A stretch of 64,000 nucleotides of DNA from Pegoplata infirma (lineage: Eukaryota > Arthropoda > Insecta > Diptera > Anthomyiidae): assembly GCA_963921195.1 (NCBI GenBank), contig OY992537.1, positions 60,908,313 through 60,972,312 of the forward strand. Direction: 5' to 3'. The notes under the pieces are model-generated. The model saw nothing but the letters and a program-made list of their open reading frames with translations, was not told the DNA's origin and searched no databases. Positions 10,869 through 21,394 of the stretch are shown here, piece after piece; the first letter of the stretch is position 1, and the number at the start of each line of letters is the position of its first letter. The translations under genes were made by a program, and so were the position numbers.

Positions 10869-11467
10869 ACAAGTAAAAAAGTTAAATTCGGCCTTGCCGA
10901 ATGTAGTGATACCCTCCACAATTTCAAAAAGATTATTGCAAAAAACTTTATTTAAAAGGAAATTACTTTAGAAAAAAAAAATTTTCGCGAAAAAAATGTT
11001 GGTAAAAAAAAAATCCGCGATTTTTTTCTTTTTTTGTCAAAAAATATGTTCGTACTTGTTTAAATACCATTTAGTTTCAATTATGTTCACATATGTCAAC
11101 CAGAAGCCGAAATAAAGCATTTTGTATTTTTAGGTTATGTTGAATGTACTGAAATTTTTGAGGTGTGCTTACATTTTCGTTCATAACTTTTGAACCGCTG
11201 AACCGATATCGCTCAAATGCAATACCAAACTTCTCGGGAGAACTTCCAATATATATGTTAAGTTTCAGTCATCTCTGTGCAATATTTTGTCCGTGAGAGC
11301 ATTTTCCACAGACAGACAGACAGACGGACATCGCTAGAATGTCTTAAAATCGATCGGGCATCATGAATATATATACTTTATGGGGTCCCAGACCGATATT
11401 TCGATGAGTTACAAACGGAATGACAAACTTATATATACCCTCTATCACTAAGTGGAGGGTATAAAAA
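10869..11467 (-). mobile_element. Dispersed repeat A, inverted full copy
   Basis: Read on the minus strand it starts TATACCCTCCACTTAGTGATAG, passes CCGTCTGTCTGTCTG and ends GGAGGGTATCACTACATTCGGCAAGGCC…. It matches the interrupted copy at 2187-4436 more closely than the other A copies, including the AAAATCGCGGATTTTT block. Confidence 0.85.
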
Positions 11468-11872
11468 TTAGGAAATTTTTAACGGTATTGAGTAAAATAT
11501 TACTCAATTTTGCACCAGAAAACCATTTCATATTTAAAATTTAATAAATGTTTACCAACAAATTTGAGTAAATTTTCAATTTATAAAACTAAAATTTTAC
11601 TTGATGTTTTTTTTTTGTTTTTTTTTAAAGTAATTTTTTAATTGTGTCAAGTAAAAGTTTACTTAAAACTTATATATTTAAAAAAAATTTCACCTTTTAA
11701 ACTAACCAAGTATGTATATTTATGTCTTAAAGACATAGGCAAATTTTAAAAATATGATTGGAAACTTTTAAATATATAAAAAAAAGAACTATTAACTCAA
11801 TGAGAATTCAAAACACTAATTTTATTTTTTTGTAATTAGCTGTAGGTTCAATTTTAACAGATCATTCACTAC
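11468..11872. repeat. Diverged repeat shared with the 3' flank of the host gene
   Basis: The order TTTTGCACCAG, AATTTAATAAATGTTTACC, TTTACTTGATG, AAAGTAATTTTTTA is shared with 41625-41775. Function and class unknown. Confidence 0.4.
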
Positions 11873-12628
11873 CCAGCAGAAATTTTGCTGAACTGGCAGC
11901 AGCTTTTGGAAAGGAAACTCGAGTCAAGGAGCGCATCCAAACCTGCTGAATTCATGCATGATTCTCTAAGGCGATGTCACACTTTAGAGCGCTAGTTGGA
12001 TACACCGAAAAAGCGCTCTTAAGATGCTCTGAATTCACATCTCTTTAGAGCGCTGAAAAAATCGCTATAAAGATGCAGTGAATTCATCTATCTTTTTAGA
12101 GCTGATTTAAGCAGAATAAAGATGAAGCATGTTTGACTATTTCTGAAATACAAATTACAAAATCTGAAATATAATTGACAATTTCTGAATACAATTGGAA
12201 AGTCTTAAATACAATTGTGTTGACGTAAAACGTAAAACCTTACAACCTAACCTAAATACAATTGACTAATTCTGAAAATCAGTTTTCTCCCTGCTATGAT
12301 TGGACATTTTTTGTAATATAATTTATATTTTCTGAAACTAAAGTGGAAATGTTGTACTAATTTTGTTTTGATGCAGTGAAATCATGTGACTTTGTCCAAA
12401 ACGCATGGTTTTTTATTCAAAAAGTGTTAAATATATTTAAAAGGAAAGCATGTTTGAAATTTTATCAAAATATAATTTTATATTTTAAGTTTTATATAAA
12501 AAACTTAACAAAAAATTAAAATTTTTACCCCTTACTTTTACTGCATCCCCAAGAGCGCTCTTTGGATGCGCTTCGGTATGCTATAAAAAGATGCTGTGTC
12601 GCCAAAATCTAGATTTATTTTTGCTGGG
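11873..12628. mobile_element. MITE of the CCCAGCAAA family (756 bp)
   Basis: The ends CCCAGCAGAAATTT and AATTTTTGCTGGG-like (TTATTTTTGCTGGG) are flanked by TA on both sides. The interior contains AGAGCGCT repeats, a related pair GGATGCGCTT/AAGAGCGCTC, and from 12130 to 12280 several CTGAAATACAATTG blocks like the arms of the element at 63386-64000. No coding frame. Confidence 0.75.
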
Positions 12629-13620
12629 TAGGGTTAAAAAATTTAATACTTTTTTAATTAAAAACTTATTAAAAATCTTGTTAGATAACGTTTGTTTCTT
12701 TCTTTGTACACGAACCCTTGTCTATTTAAAAAATTCTTAAAAATTACGAGATGAAACATAAGTTTTTCGCAATTTTTATGTTTGACTTTGTTTTTTTAAA
12801 AATACAAAATTTTAACTTTTAAAATATCTTAATTCGTTCAGGAGTTACAGCTCGTCAAAGTGGTTACTTATTGAAAAAAATGTCCGCTAGGGGGCGTTAT
12901 AAGCCAATAAAAAGCCAAAAAAACAGAATGATAAATTAAAGACCAATACATTTACTAAGCTTGGTAAAAAATTCCAGTGGATCTCAAAATTGCCCAAAAT
13001 CTGTTAGGATATTGTAAAAATATCTCCTTTTCGTAGTAAAAGTTGTTACAGTTTCTTTGTTTTTTCATGTACACGGGCAAGTACGGGCACCCAATTTTAA
13101 TTGAATAAGTTAGAGTATTAAATACTAAACATCCTCTGTTTAATGGTTCCCGTCACAAACCGTCACTTTTTTAGTTCTATTCCATCAAATATAAAAAAAA
13201 TACCGAAATATGGTGTGTTTGCAAAACTGCGCCTAAAAACAAAGTATTCGACCAAATAACCCGTTTTTCATATCGTTTCATTTGAATTAATATACCTTTC
13301 AAACGACATCAAAAAAATAATGATCGGTTGCATAGTTTGCCTGAAATTCAATTTAAAAGATGATTTATTTTTTGTAAATTTTAACTTTTTTCGGCAGACT
13401 GAAAAATTGCCAACTTTGGGTGGCTCTATAATTCATAATTTTTATCCGATTTCAAATATGTTTTTGGATTCTTAATCAGTGAGTAGTTTTCAATCAGATG
13501 TAATCATTCATTTTATCAAATTCTTCTGTCAATTTTTGGATTTTTGCAACGCTTTTAGGGAAAAGGCGCCACAGTGCGCCATTCAGATAACCCAAGCAGA
13601 AAAAAAATTAATTTATCATA
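12629..13620. other. Interior of foldback H, no gene recognised
   Basis: Bases 12640-13480 look unique within the window. No frame above about 80 codons and none with recognisable motifs. A GGCGCCACAGTGCGCC block at 13565 recalls the 10065 repeats. Confidence 0.4.
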
Positions 13621-13629
13621 AATGGTCAT

Positions 13630-13815
13630 GTACAATATTTTTAAAGGTTTTTGGCGCGCTGAATCCGAATCAGGCCTTTAAATTGCTCTATCTCGTCAGG
13701 TTTTTGAGATATTTAACATAAATTGATATATCAAAAACTTAATAAGATAGCGCAATTTCAAGTTCAAATTCGAATTCAGCAGGTCAAAAACCTTTAAAAT
13801 AATGATACGCGACCT
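13630..13815. repeat. Central palindrome of foldback H copy 1
   Basis: TTTAAAGGTTTTTGGCGCGC on the left is mirrored by GCAGGTCAAAAACCTTTAAA on the right, with arms of about 85 bases and a centre near 13725. The same palindrome sits at 24250-24415 in copy 2. Confidence 0.8.
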
Positions 13816-14866
13816 CTCAGTATGTTCCTTTATTTTTTTATTTTTATTGCCTGCGTTATCCGCACGGCAATTTCATACAAAATCTTAATTTTCTTTTTTA
13901 GAAAAATTATTACAACTCTGTCAATTGTTATCCGATTTTTTTGGCATAAAGCTCATCGTATTCACAATTAAATTTTCTTTAGGAATGCGTTTATTAATAT
14001 AAATGTTGTTGAACAAACTATAGCAGAAAAAAATCTATAAACTCTAAAAATTTTCAAAAAATAACAAAAAATTAGATATTGTTGAAAAAATCAATTCATA
14101 TCTTTCTTATACGTATAGACCAATTCACACACATGAAAAGCCCTATCCTTCTTCTATCCAAAACAGTTGAACATTTTTAAATCGGTTGAAAAATGTTTAA
14201 GTTACACGTGGTTTAGTGAGAAAAGTCCCAAAAAACGTTTTTTGACAATAACTTTCAAATTTGAGGGTGTCTGGCAAGTTTAATGGGCATTTTTGTGATC
14301 TTTTCGACGAGACCTACAACCTTAACTACCTCATTTTAAAAGTATATTCGATTTTGTGTTTTTTGTAGCACAGTGTTATTCTTTAAATTTTTAATGACCA
14401 CTCTGTGGTACAGGGTATAATGAGTTTGTGCTGATGTTTGTAACTACCCGAAATATTGGTCCTAGACCTACCTTCAAGTATACCGATCGGTTCAGAATGA
14501 CTTTTTGAGTCGATTTAGTTATGTCCGTCCGTCCGCCCGTCTGTCCATCTATCGGGTTAAGCACGATACAGGTAGCAATTTTCAATCAATTGACTTGCAG
14601 TTTGAAACTTTATCTTCTTTTGGCCCAAGGACGAAGCCCATTGAAATTGGAAAAAATCAGTCCATGTTAAGACCTAACCCCCATACAAACGTCCATTTTG
14701 AATTTGGCTCAAATGCCTCTAATAACCGTATTATAATAGATATCGTTTTGAAATTTAACAGGTAATAAAATTTTGTATGCACAAACCATCATACCAAATT
14801 TTAAAGGAATCGGGTCAGTCCTTCGCGTAGTCCCCATACAAACCACCCTCCCGATATTCACATAAG

Positions 14867-14999
14867 GTCCATTCGATTACTACAATCTACTATTTTTTAC
14901 TCATTTTACTACATCTGGAAATTTTCAATACAAAAAGTAAACAAAACTTTCCAGTTGTAGTAAAAAATAGTAAGAAATTTGGTTAATCGAATAGACCTA
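14867..14999. mobile_element. 133-bp hairpin MITE in repeat B
   Basis: GGTCCATTCGATTACTACAA and TTGGTTAATCGAATAGACC form near-perfect terminal inverted repeats. The inner blocks CTACTATTTTTTACT and AGTAAAAAATAGTAAG also mirror. Other B copies (27655, 59200) run straight through this point. Confidence 0.65.
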
Positions 15000-15118
15000 T
15001 AATTTCCTCAAAATTCATAAAATCGAAAATATTTGATTAAAATTTTATTTGTAGGTGTTAAACGTGTACTTTGGTAACCTAATCTAATTGGAATACATTT
15101 GGATCATTTTTGGACTTA

Positions 15119-15690
15119 CAAGGGAAGTCTCCCTAGTGTCACCCGCGGATCTTTATGGAATTGGTTTTATTTTGTAGAAAATAAAGGAACATGTATTTTT
15201 TTTAGCGGCCCAAATTTATATTTAGAGGGTAAAAAGGAGGGGGGAAGACAGGTTTCTTTAACTATATTATGAAAAGAAACCTAGTCATGTCACATACCAA
15301 ATGAATGGTCTTTGGAAAATCTATCTACTTGTGCTAAGAACGTGTCCAAACATGCACAACTTTTCGTCATATTGAGTAAAATACCAAAATTTTAGGACAT
15401 TTTTGTTAATAAGTCGACAAATATTAACTTCTTTGGCCCGTTGTCAGCACCACAAGATAGGTATTTTTAATTCCTTTAATCTGATACCACACATGCCAAT
15501 ACTTATTTTGTTTAAATAGGCGTAAATTGTAAAAAACTGAAAAAGGTCAATTTCCCCCCATACAAATCGACACCCCCTAAAAATGAGTTTGGGCCGCTAA
15601 AAAAAAAATACGTGTCGAATTAATTTTTTTTTTAACAACATATCCAAATTTCATGAAGATCGGAGTGTGACACCAGGGAGACTTCCCTTG
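15119..15690. mobile_element. Harbinger-like MITE D, copy 1 (572 bp)
   Basis: The terminal inverted repeats begin CAAGGGAAGTCTCCCTAGTG and end GGGAGACTTCCCTTG. Left flank TTA, right flank TTT. Copy 2 at 31544-32140 has TTA on both sides, the 3-bp target of PIF/Harbinger elements. Here it interrupts repeat B after GGACTTA, a point seen intact at 27780. No transposase frame. Confidence 0.8.
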
Positions 15691-15855
15691 TTTGTCCCCT
15701 ATATAAAAATTTCGACCAATATTCAGTTAAATCGGTCTATTGGTAAAAAAAATAAACTAACACCACTAAAATTTTATCAGTGTGTGTTTTCTACACTAAA
15801 TAAAGATCTGACAAAAGATTGGTCCAATCGGTCCAATCGGATTGTTGGTATTTTT

Positions 15856-16234
15856 TAATGAGATATTATTAGTTTTTACTCACACAAGTAGGTTATTTTT
15901 TGTAGAAAAAAAATTCAAAAATTTGTTATAGAAATATAAAAACATGTTTATAACAAGCGACTTTAGCACGATGGGTAGAGTGTCAGGCCAGAATGTAGTT
16001 GATTGCGGAATCGATTCCCCAAAATTTTATTAAAAAAAAAATATTTCAATAGAAAATTGTAAAAAAATAACCTACGAAATCATTAATTTTTAATATTTTC
16101 GTAGGTTATTTTTTTTGAAATTTGTTGGTAAAAAAACAGAACTATCATTAATTTTTAATGTTTTTGTAGGTTATTTTTTTCGAATTGGTTGGTAAAAAAT
16201 TTATTTTAGAAAATGTTGTCAACAGTAAAAAATA
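15856..16234. mobile_element. Fragmentary element with GTAGGTTATTTTTT repeats
   Basis: Three blocks of GTAGGTTATTTTTTxGAA occur at about 15890, 16103 and 16167, the last two ~64 bases apart with ATCATTAATTTTTAAT between. Contains a tRNA-like block at 15957-16025. Probably one mobile element with the TA-type right end at 16350, but the left end is uncertain. Confidence 0.4.
15957..16025 (+). other. tRNA-like module
   Basis: TTTAGCACGATGGGTAGAGT matches the tRNA D-arm/A box (TRGCnnAnnGG) and GCGGAATCGATTCCCC gives a B-box-like T-arm about 35 bases later. It lacks a matching acceptor stem. Confidence 0.5.
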
Positions 16235-16350
16235 AATGTTGATGTTTGTTAAAACAAACGAATAATTACGGGGATGGTTTTCAATTGTTTATTCACTGGT
16301 TTCAAATGTATTTTTCATTTGTTTTTGCCTACAAAATATTTTGAGTGTAC
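16235..16350. mobile_element. End fragment of a TA-type element
   Basis: Nearly the same ~115 bases as 1735-1853, ending AAAATATTTTGAGTG followed by TA. Confidence 0.5.
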
Positions 16351-17384
16351 TAGACTTTTGGTTAAAACTCCACTTTAATGTCATTGACATATGTTTTCAT
16401 ACGTAAAACAAAAAAAAAAGAAACGTCAAAAATTCACTCATCATAAAATATTTTACACTATTAACAATAAATGCTAGTTATGAATGAATTTGTGTTACCA
16501 TAATATAAATGAACATTTCACTGTCATTATCAACATATGAAGTGGATTGCTAAAGGATTTCCTTGTTTTCAAACAAATTTAACAAAAAAAACCCATTATG
16601 AAAAAAAACCTGCCATATACATTTGGTATTTTTCACTAACTATATGACATGCATTGCTGATATTCACGATTTTAACTTTAATCCATATCAAATTGCTTTC
16701 GAGTTTTTTTTTTTTTTTTGGTTCGTTCAGTTTTTTTTTTTTATTTTGGTATTTCAGTTCAGTCGTGTTCTACTCTAGTTTATTTTCATCGTCAGTATCA
16801 TCATCATCTTCATCATGCAGGGGACTTATGCAGGCGTCACCAACAGATGTCAGTACTGTCGCTAAACTTGATGAAGATAGAAATGAAAATGATTCGTTTA
16901 CAAGTACAAAAACACATTTTGCCATCTGAAAATACATGAAGTTTTAAACAAAAAAAAAAAAAAAAATAAAAAAACACTGCTCTTAAGCTATTCAAACACC
17001 CTCATTTTCCCCAAAAAAAAAAAAATCAAAAGGCAGCATAAAACAGGAATGACAAAAAAAAAGTGTCATATAAGCATTTAGCAATGATGATATTTAAAAT
17101 TTAGTTTTTGGTAACAAAACCACTCAGGAAAACTTTTGAAGGAAGGTATGGCAACTGCATATATGCCTGAAATTGTTTGTTCAAAATTGTTGAGCAAAAA
17201 CAAAAATTTTAGTTAAAAATTTGTCAGCACTGAAAATTATTTTGAACTAATAACATAGTAACAAACAGATTAAATTTCGAGATGAAATATGAAAAAAGTT
17301 AAAAAGTCAAATTAAATTTAAGTGTTTATTTGTCCAGACATTGGAGATCATAAATCGCGAAAATCGTTAGTTCTGAAAAGTTTT
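16351..17384. other. Largely unique sequence, no certain gene
   Basis: Contains a short CATCATCATCTTCATCATG run at about 16797 and a possible exon on the minus strand (separate entry). From 16960 onward it is poly-A-rich and featureless. Confidence 0.4.
16770..16925 (-). CDS. Possible terminal exon, 51 codons (doubtful)
   Basis: On the minus strand an AG acceptor (TGTATTTTCAG) is followed at once by an ATG and an open frame. It starts MAKCVFVLVNES, continues to a short acidic stretch (DEDDDDTDDEN) and ends at TAG; an AATAAA lies about 24 bases further on. The acidic part may be only a GAT microsatellite. The plus strand is also open here (16654-16929), so coding direction cannot be settled. 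No family recognised. Confidence 0.2.
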   Translation of the reverse strand: MAKCVFVLVNESFSFLSSSSLATVLTSVGDACISPLHDEDDDDTDDENKLE

Positions 17385-17500
17385 CGCTATTACTAGTATT
17401 TACAAGAATAACTTGTTATGAAAATACACTAATTTTAAAGAAGTTTTGAGTAAAAAAATCATTGTTTTTTTAAACATTCTGATTAAAACAATTTTAAAAT

Positions 17501-17518
17501 TGGCGCCCAACGTGGGGC
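17501..17518 (+). other. tRNA-Lys primer-binding-site motif 1
   Basis: TGGCGCCCAACGTGGGGC is, from general knowledge of fly tRNA-Lys, the exact complement of the 3' 18 bases of that tRNA including CCA. It is the kind of site used by gypsy-type LTR elements. Confidence 0.75.
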
Positions 17519-18010
17519 CGAAATAAAAACCATGGAGTATAAACTGAAAATCAGCTTGAATTTTATTTTGCGATTGGTGTCTGAAATGGTAGGGTTTACA
17601 AATTGGAGTTCTTACAGGTTGGTGTAATTCATCAAGTCGAAACCGTTTTCCTACTGGTCTGATTTTGCCCATTTCCTAACCAGCCTATAACCATGTAACA
17701 ATTTATTGTCGAACTTCAGGAGTCCAGCTCTTTCAGTTTGAACTACATTGTGCTTTCAACACGGACGGACACACGGCCATCTTAGAAAACATAATAGATC
17801 AATACTATGTATTCCAATACTATGTTCTCCATTAGGTCCTTGGCGGATATTTCAATGCGTAATTTCTGAAAATTTTCGCTACATAAACTGTGTAACCAAT
17901 AGCAATTATTTTCAAAAATAGCTTATTATGGAAATATTTTTGTTCTTATTTAATTTTTAGCAAAAAAAAGATTTATTTTTCAAACGTTCTTATCAAAAAA
18001 ATATAAAAAT

Positions 18011-18028
18011 TAGCGCCCAACGTGGGGC
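18011..18028 (+). other. tRNA-Lys primer-binding-site motif 2
   Basis: Same motif with one change (TAGCGCC…), followed by the same GAAATAAAAACC. Confidence 0.7.
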
Positions 18029-18320
18029 TGAAATAAAAACCAGTGACTTAAAATTGAAAATCAGCTTGAGTTTTATTGATTTTGGTGTTCGAAATCAGAG
18101 TGTATACAAACTGACGTTCTAAGAGGTTGTTTCAATTCATCAAGACGAAATTTTTTTCGCCAGATTGAATATATTTCATTGAAAATTTGTAAGTTTTCTT
18201 ACCAAATTAATACAAAAAATTTATTTAAAAGCAGTTAAAATTTTTTGTAATAAAAAAAAAACTAACATAATATGTCCTTGATGACTAGTTTAGTTTTTCA
18301 AGGGTAACTTTTATAAAAAT

Positions 18321-18338
18321 TGGCGCCCAACGAGGGGC
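18321..18338 (+). other. tRNA-Lys primer-binding-site motif 3
   Basis: TGGCGCCCAACGAGGGGC, one mismatch to motif 1. Confidence 0.7.
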
Positions 18339-18532
18339 CGAAATAAAAACCAGAGACTAGAATTTGAAAATCAGCTCGAGTTTAATTGCTTTTGGTGTCC
18401 GAAATCGGAAGGTATACAAATAGAGCTTTTTTGAAGTCATCAAGACGAAACTTTTTTCCCCAGATTGAATATATTTCATTGCAAAAGTTTCCTTTCGAAA
18501 TTAATGCCAAAAATTTATGTTAAAGCAGTTTA

Positions 18533-18690
18533 ATTTTTATACCCTCCAACCACAGTATGGGGGTATACTCACTTTGTCATTCCGTTTGTAACGCATCGAA
18601 ATATTGGTCGGGGACTACATAAAGTTTATATATTATTGATCCAAGATCGCTTCTAAGACATTCTATGAATGTGCGTCTTGTCTAGTGTAT
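18533..18690 (+). mobile_element. Dispersed repeat C, 5' fragment
   Basis: Starts TATACCCTCCAACCACAGTA, runs to CTAAGACATTCTATG and a GTGCGTCTTGTC remnant of the usual GTCCGTCCGTC. It interrupts the array unit after TTTAATTTTTAT. Confidence 0.75.
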
Positions 18691-18805
18691 TAAAAAAACC
18701 GGCCATTTTCAAAAACCGGTTTTCGGTTTATTCGAAAAAGCTTATTTTTGAAAAACCGGTTTCCGGTTTCGGTTTTAGCAAAAAACCGGTTTAACCGTTT
18801 TTATT
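18691..18805. repeat. Cluster of AAACCGGTTT palindromes
   Basis: At least six CCGGTTT or AAACCGG motifs in about 110 bases, several as AAAACCGGTTTTCGGTTT. Similar in style to the AATCCCGGGATT cluster at 42890-43000. Such short palindrome clusters mark sub-terminal regions of some DNA transposons; the partner end was not found. Confidence 0.65.
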
Positions 18806-19330
18806 CTTCAGGTTAAAAATTAATTAAACTTAATTATATTTTTACAAAACAGGCATAACCCAATAAACACAAAATCGATAAGTTATAGCGCATAGTATCA
18901 TCTGTATGACACCGTTTACGTCGCACAATTTCGCTGGAAACTTCGACAGGAAGTAACAACTAAATTTTAATTCTTTGCAATTGCGAGCGGAAATCCGTAG
19001 AGATTTTATTTACAAATACAAAATTACAACAAAAAAACAATATTAATAAATTCAGACATCGGAATTTGAAATTCCGATCTCAACAATTTCAAAAGAACAA
19101 TTTAAAAAAATGGTTTGCCATAGAACTCCAAGGTGCCAAATTTAAAAAATATGTTTTGATTTCTATATTAAAGCAAGAGACGGACTTCCGGAACTCGTTG
19201 ATATATTGATATTTACATACCAACATATCCACAAGCTGATTATGGAAGTACCGCTAAGTTTTGTGAGTGTTTCTAAAAAACTGTGTAATGGCAATTCATA
19301 CTTTAACTCATTATATTGTTTAGTTTAGTT
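18806..19330. other. Insert within the array, no gene recognised
   Basis: Unique-looking. A mirrored pair CATCGGAATTTGAAATTCCGAT (imperfect) near 19058 is the only structure. No conserved frame. Confidence 0.4.
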
Positions 19331-19681
19331 TTTCAAGAGTAACTTTTTCACCTGGTCCGAGTTTGTCTATATCCGAACTTAACCAGCCTTGGATCGTCAA
19401 TGTGACATATTCTTGCCAAACTTCAGGAGACTAGCTCTATCAGATTGAACTTCATTCTTTCCACAGACAGACGGACGGACATCTTAGAAAATATAATGGA
19501 TCAATACTATATACTTAATGGGTTCCCTGGCGGATATTTCGATGCGTTATTTTTGAAAAAGTTTCGCTATGTAAACTGCGTAGCCAATCGCTGAACAGCT
19601 TATTATGGAAATAAACTAATTCTGATGAAATTTGCAGCAGCAAACATTTTTTAAACATTCTTATCAACAATTTTTAAAAAT

Positions 19682-19699
19682 TGGCTCCCAATGAGGGGC
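19682..19699 (+). other. tRNA-Lys primer-binding-site motif 4 (decayed)
   Basis: TGGCTCCCAATGAGGGGC, three mismatches to motif 1, in the same unit context. Confidence 0.6.
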
Positions 19700-20347
19700 C
19701 GAAATAAAAACCAAAGACTATAAATTGAAAATCAGCTTGACTCTAATTGCTTTTGGTTTCTGAAATCGGAGGGTATACAAATTGAGGTTCTAAGAGGTTA
19801 TTTCAATTCATCAACACAAAATTTTTTTCCACTGGTTAGCTGGTTGAGGTTGTTCAATTCATCAAGACGAAACTTTTTCCCCCCCAGATTGAATATATTT
19901 CATTGAAAGTTTGTAAGTTTCCTTCGAAATTAATGCAAAAAATGTATATTAAAGCACTTTATTTTTTTTTTTTTTATAATAAAAACAACGATCAAAAAAT
20001 ATACCTTACGGCTAGTTAAGTTTTTCAAGTGTAATTTTTTCCCCTTGGTCCGATTTTGACTATTTTCGAACTTAAACAGCCTAGGACAGACCATGAGACA
20101 TATTCTTGGCAAACCTCAGGAGTCTAGCTCTTTCAGATTGAACTGCACCGTCATTTCCACAGACAGACGGACGGACACGCGGACTTCTAAGAATCTATAG
20201 TGGATCAATACTTTATACTAAATGGGGTCCCTGGAGGATATTTTGATGCATTATTTCTGAAAATGTTTCGCTTTGTAAACTGCGTATCCAATTAGAAATA
20301 TTTTCAAGAATAGCTAATTATTAAAATAAACTAAAAAAATTATAAAT

Positions 20348-20365
20348 TGGCGCCCAACGTGGGGT
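20348..20365 (+). other. tRNA-Lys primer-binding-site motif 5
   Basis: TGGCGCCCAACGTGGGGT, one mismatch at the last base. Confidence 0.7.
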
Positions 20366-20620
20366 CGAAAAAAAAACAAAGAGTATGAATTGAAAATCAG
20401 CTTGAATTTTTTTTCGAGTGGTGTCTGAAATCGATGGGTATACAAATTGGGGTTCTTAGAGGTTAGTTTATTTTTATCAAGGCAAAACTTTTTTCATTGA
20501 AAATTTTTTTTACGAAATTTTTTTTTTCTTACGAAATTTATATTAAAAAATGTATTTAAAAGCTGTTTTTGTTATAAAAAAAAATTAACAAAAAAAATGT
20601 CCTTTACGACTAAAATAAGA

Positions 20621-20817
20621 TTCTTTTTTATGTAAATTGCTATAAAACTGACAATTCGATAATAAGCTGCGTTTTTTTAGCTTTATTTGCAGCTTTACAG
20701 ATTGTTGCCAAATTTGTTTTCATTTTTATGTTAAATTTAATTTTGCTTTTGTTGTAACTTGCCGTAATGCCAATTTTTTTTTGTTATCATTATGGTGGTG
20801 GCCTTACTTTATTCATA
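20621..20817. other. No gene recognised
   Basis: A small hairpin AAGCTGCGTTTTTTTAGC…GCAGCTT lies at about 20665-20695. Otherwise plain sequence. Confidence 0.4.
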
Positions 20818-21013
20818 CACTCATAAAAAAATAAGTTTTTAAACATTTGACAGCACAACATATTTTTAGCCGCGAATTTTCTATGATAAATATTAATTAT
20901 TTATTTACGGCAGTTGTTTTTAAAAACAACTTACATAAATGAGCTAAATTTAGAAACAGTTATTATTTTAACTGTCATTTAAATTTTATTTTACCTATTT
21001 AATTGTTTGAGTG
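20818..21013. mobile_element. 196-bp TA MITE (CACTCA ends)
   Basis: CACTCATAAAAAAATAAG at the left and TTAATTGTTTGAGTG at the right, flanked by TA on both sides. The interior is partly mirrored (GTTGTTTTTAAAAACAAC). Tc1/mariner-like by target site. Confidence 0.7.
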
Positions 21014-21394
21014 TACAGCATGAATGCCACAAAATCTGAACAAGAAGATGAACAGGAAAAAAAACAAATAAAACAGACCCAAACAGACTAATACAGTATG
21101 AATAAAGATAGAGTAGCTTACTCAGCATAACTTCCAGCAAATAGCAATAATCAAACGACTTTTATGCGAAGTATGTCTAAGTGTAGAATACTGTGGGCTA
21201 AGTGGTGTAGGATTTGGGAAAAAAACTATTTTATAAAATTAAAAATAACCCCCTTTAAATTGAAAAATAGCAGTCCATACTAAAAGAGTACTTTGCCAGG
21301 GCCGCAACCTCACGGGGCCCCAAAATTACCAATAATTTCACTTTATACTTTGTTTTATAAAACGTTATTTAGAGCAAAATTTTTAATTACTTTT
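21014..21394. other. No gene recognised; GGGCCGC-type relic
   Basis: Around 21296-21330, CCAGGGCCGCAACCTCACGG and GGGCCCCAAAATT resemble relics at 29943-30003 (reverse) and 40530-40590. Probably decayed ends of one element. Confidence 0.35.

Larger units (their letters stand above)
9558..14375. mobile_element. Foldback element H, copy 1, CACTGTGCTACA ends
   Basis: The ends CACTGTGCTACA and TGTAGCACAGTG enclose inverted arms of about 500 bases: the left block GATCACAAAAATGCCCATTA and the right block TAATGGGCATTTTTGTGATC are exact mirrors. The middle holds a central palindrome near 13720 plus insertions: 148-bp tandem repeats, an inverted repeat A and a CCCAGCA MITE. Without insertions it would be about 1.3 kb, like copy 2 at 22680-27191. 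Both copies abut repeat B on the right. No transposase. The CACTGTG end fits the CACWRTG end of Transib elements, but no 5-bp target duplication could be shown. Confidence 0.75.
14390..15855 (+). mobile_element. Dispersed repeat B copy 1, split by two insertions
   Basis: Starts near CCACTCTGTGGTACAGGGTA and runs through GAAATATTGGTCCTAGACC, the GTCCGTCCGCCCGTC run, and ATATTCAGTTAAATCGGTCT. Interrupted by a small hairpin MITE (14867-14999) and a Harbinger-like MITE (15119-15690). The usual TTGACCGACTATAATTTTTT end is missing, so the copy is truncated. Confidence 0.75.
17385..20620 (+). repeat. Tandem array carrying five tRNA-Lys primer-binding-site motifs
   Basis: Units of up to ~670 bases follow a fixed order: TTCGCTA..TAAACTGCGTAGCC, TAGCTTATTATGGAAATAAACT, a primer-binding-site motif, GAAATAAAAACC, AAAATCAGCTTGA, CATCAAGACGAAACTTTTTTCC, GATTGAATATATTTCATTG, then an inverted C-like segment ending GGGGTCCCTGGCGGATATTT. 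Motif spacings are 510, 310, 1361 and 666 bases, the differences due to deletions and a 0.8-kb insertion. No gag or pol frame lies between motifs, so this is not a stack of full LTR retrotransposons. It could be a TRIM-like miniature or leader sequence amplified in tandem. Confidence 0.75.

Noticed and set aside
9558..14375. Transib transposon
   Set aside because: The CACTGTG end fits, but no 5-bp duplication or transposase is visible. Kept only as a comparison.
16654..16939. Two overlapping plus-strand frames of 73 and 91 codons
   Set aside because: The first half is poly-T and a CATCAT microsatellite. The second half is open on both strands, so coding direction cannot be shown.
17385..20620. 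Full-length LTR retrotransposon
   Set aside because: Five primer-binding-site motifs but no gag, protease, reverse transcriptase or integrase frame, and no paired LTRs.
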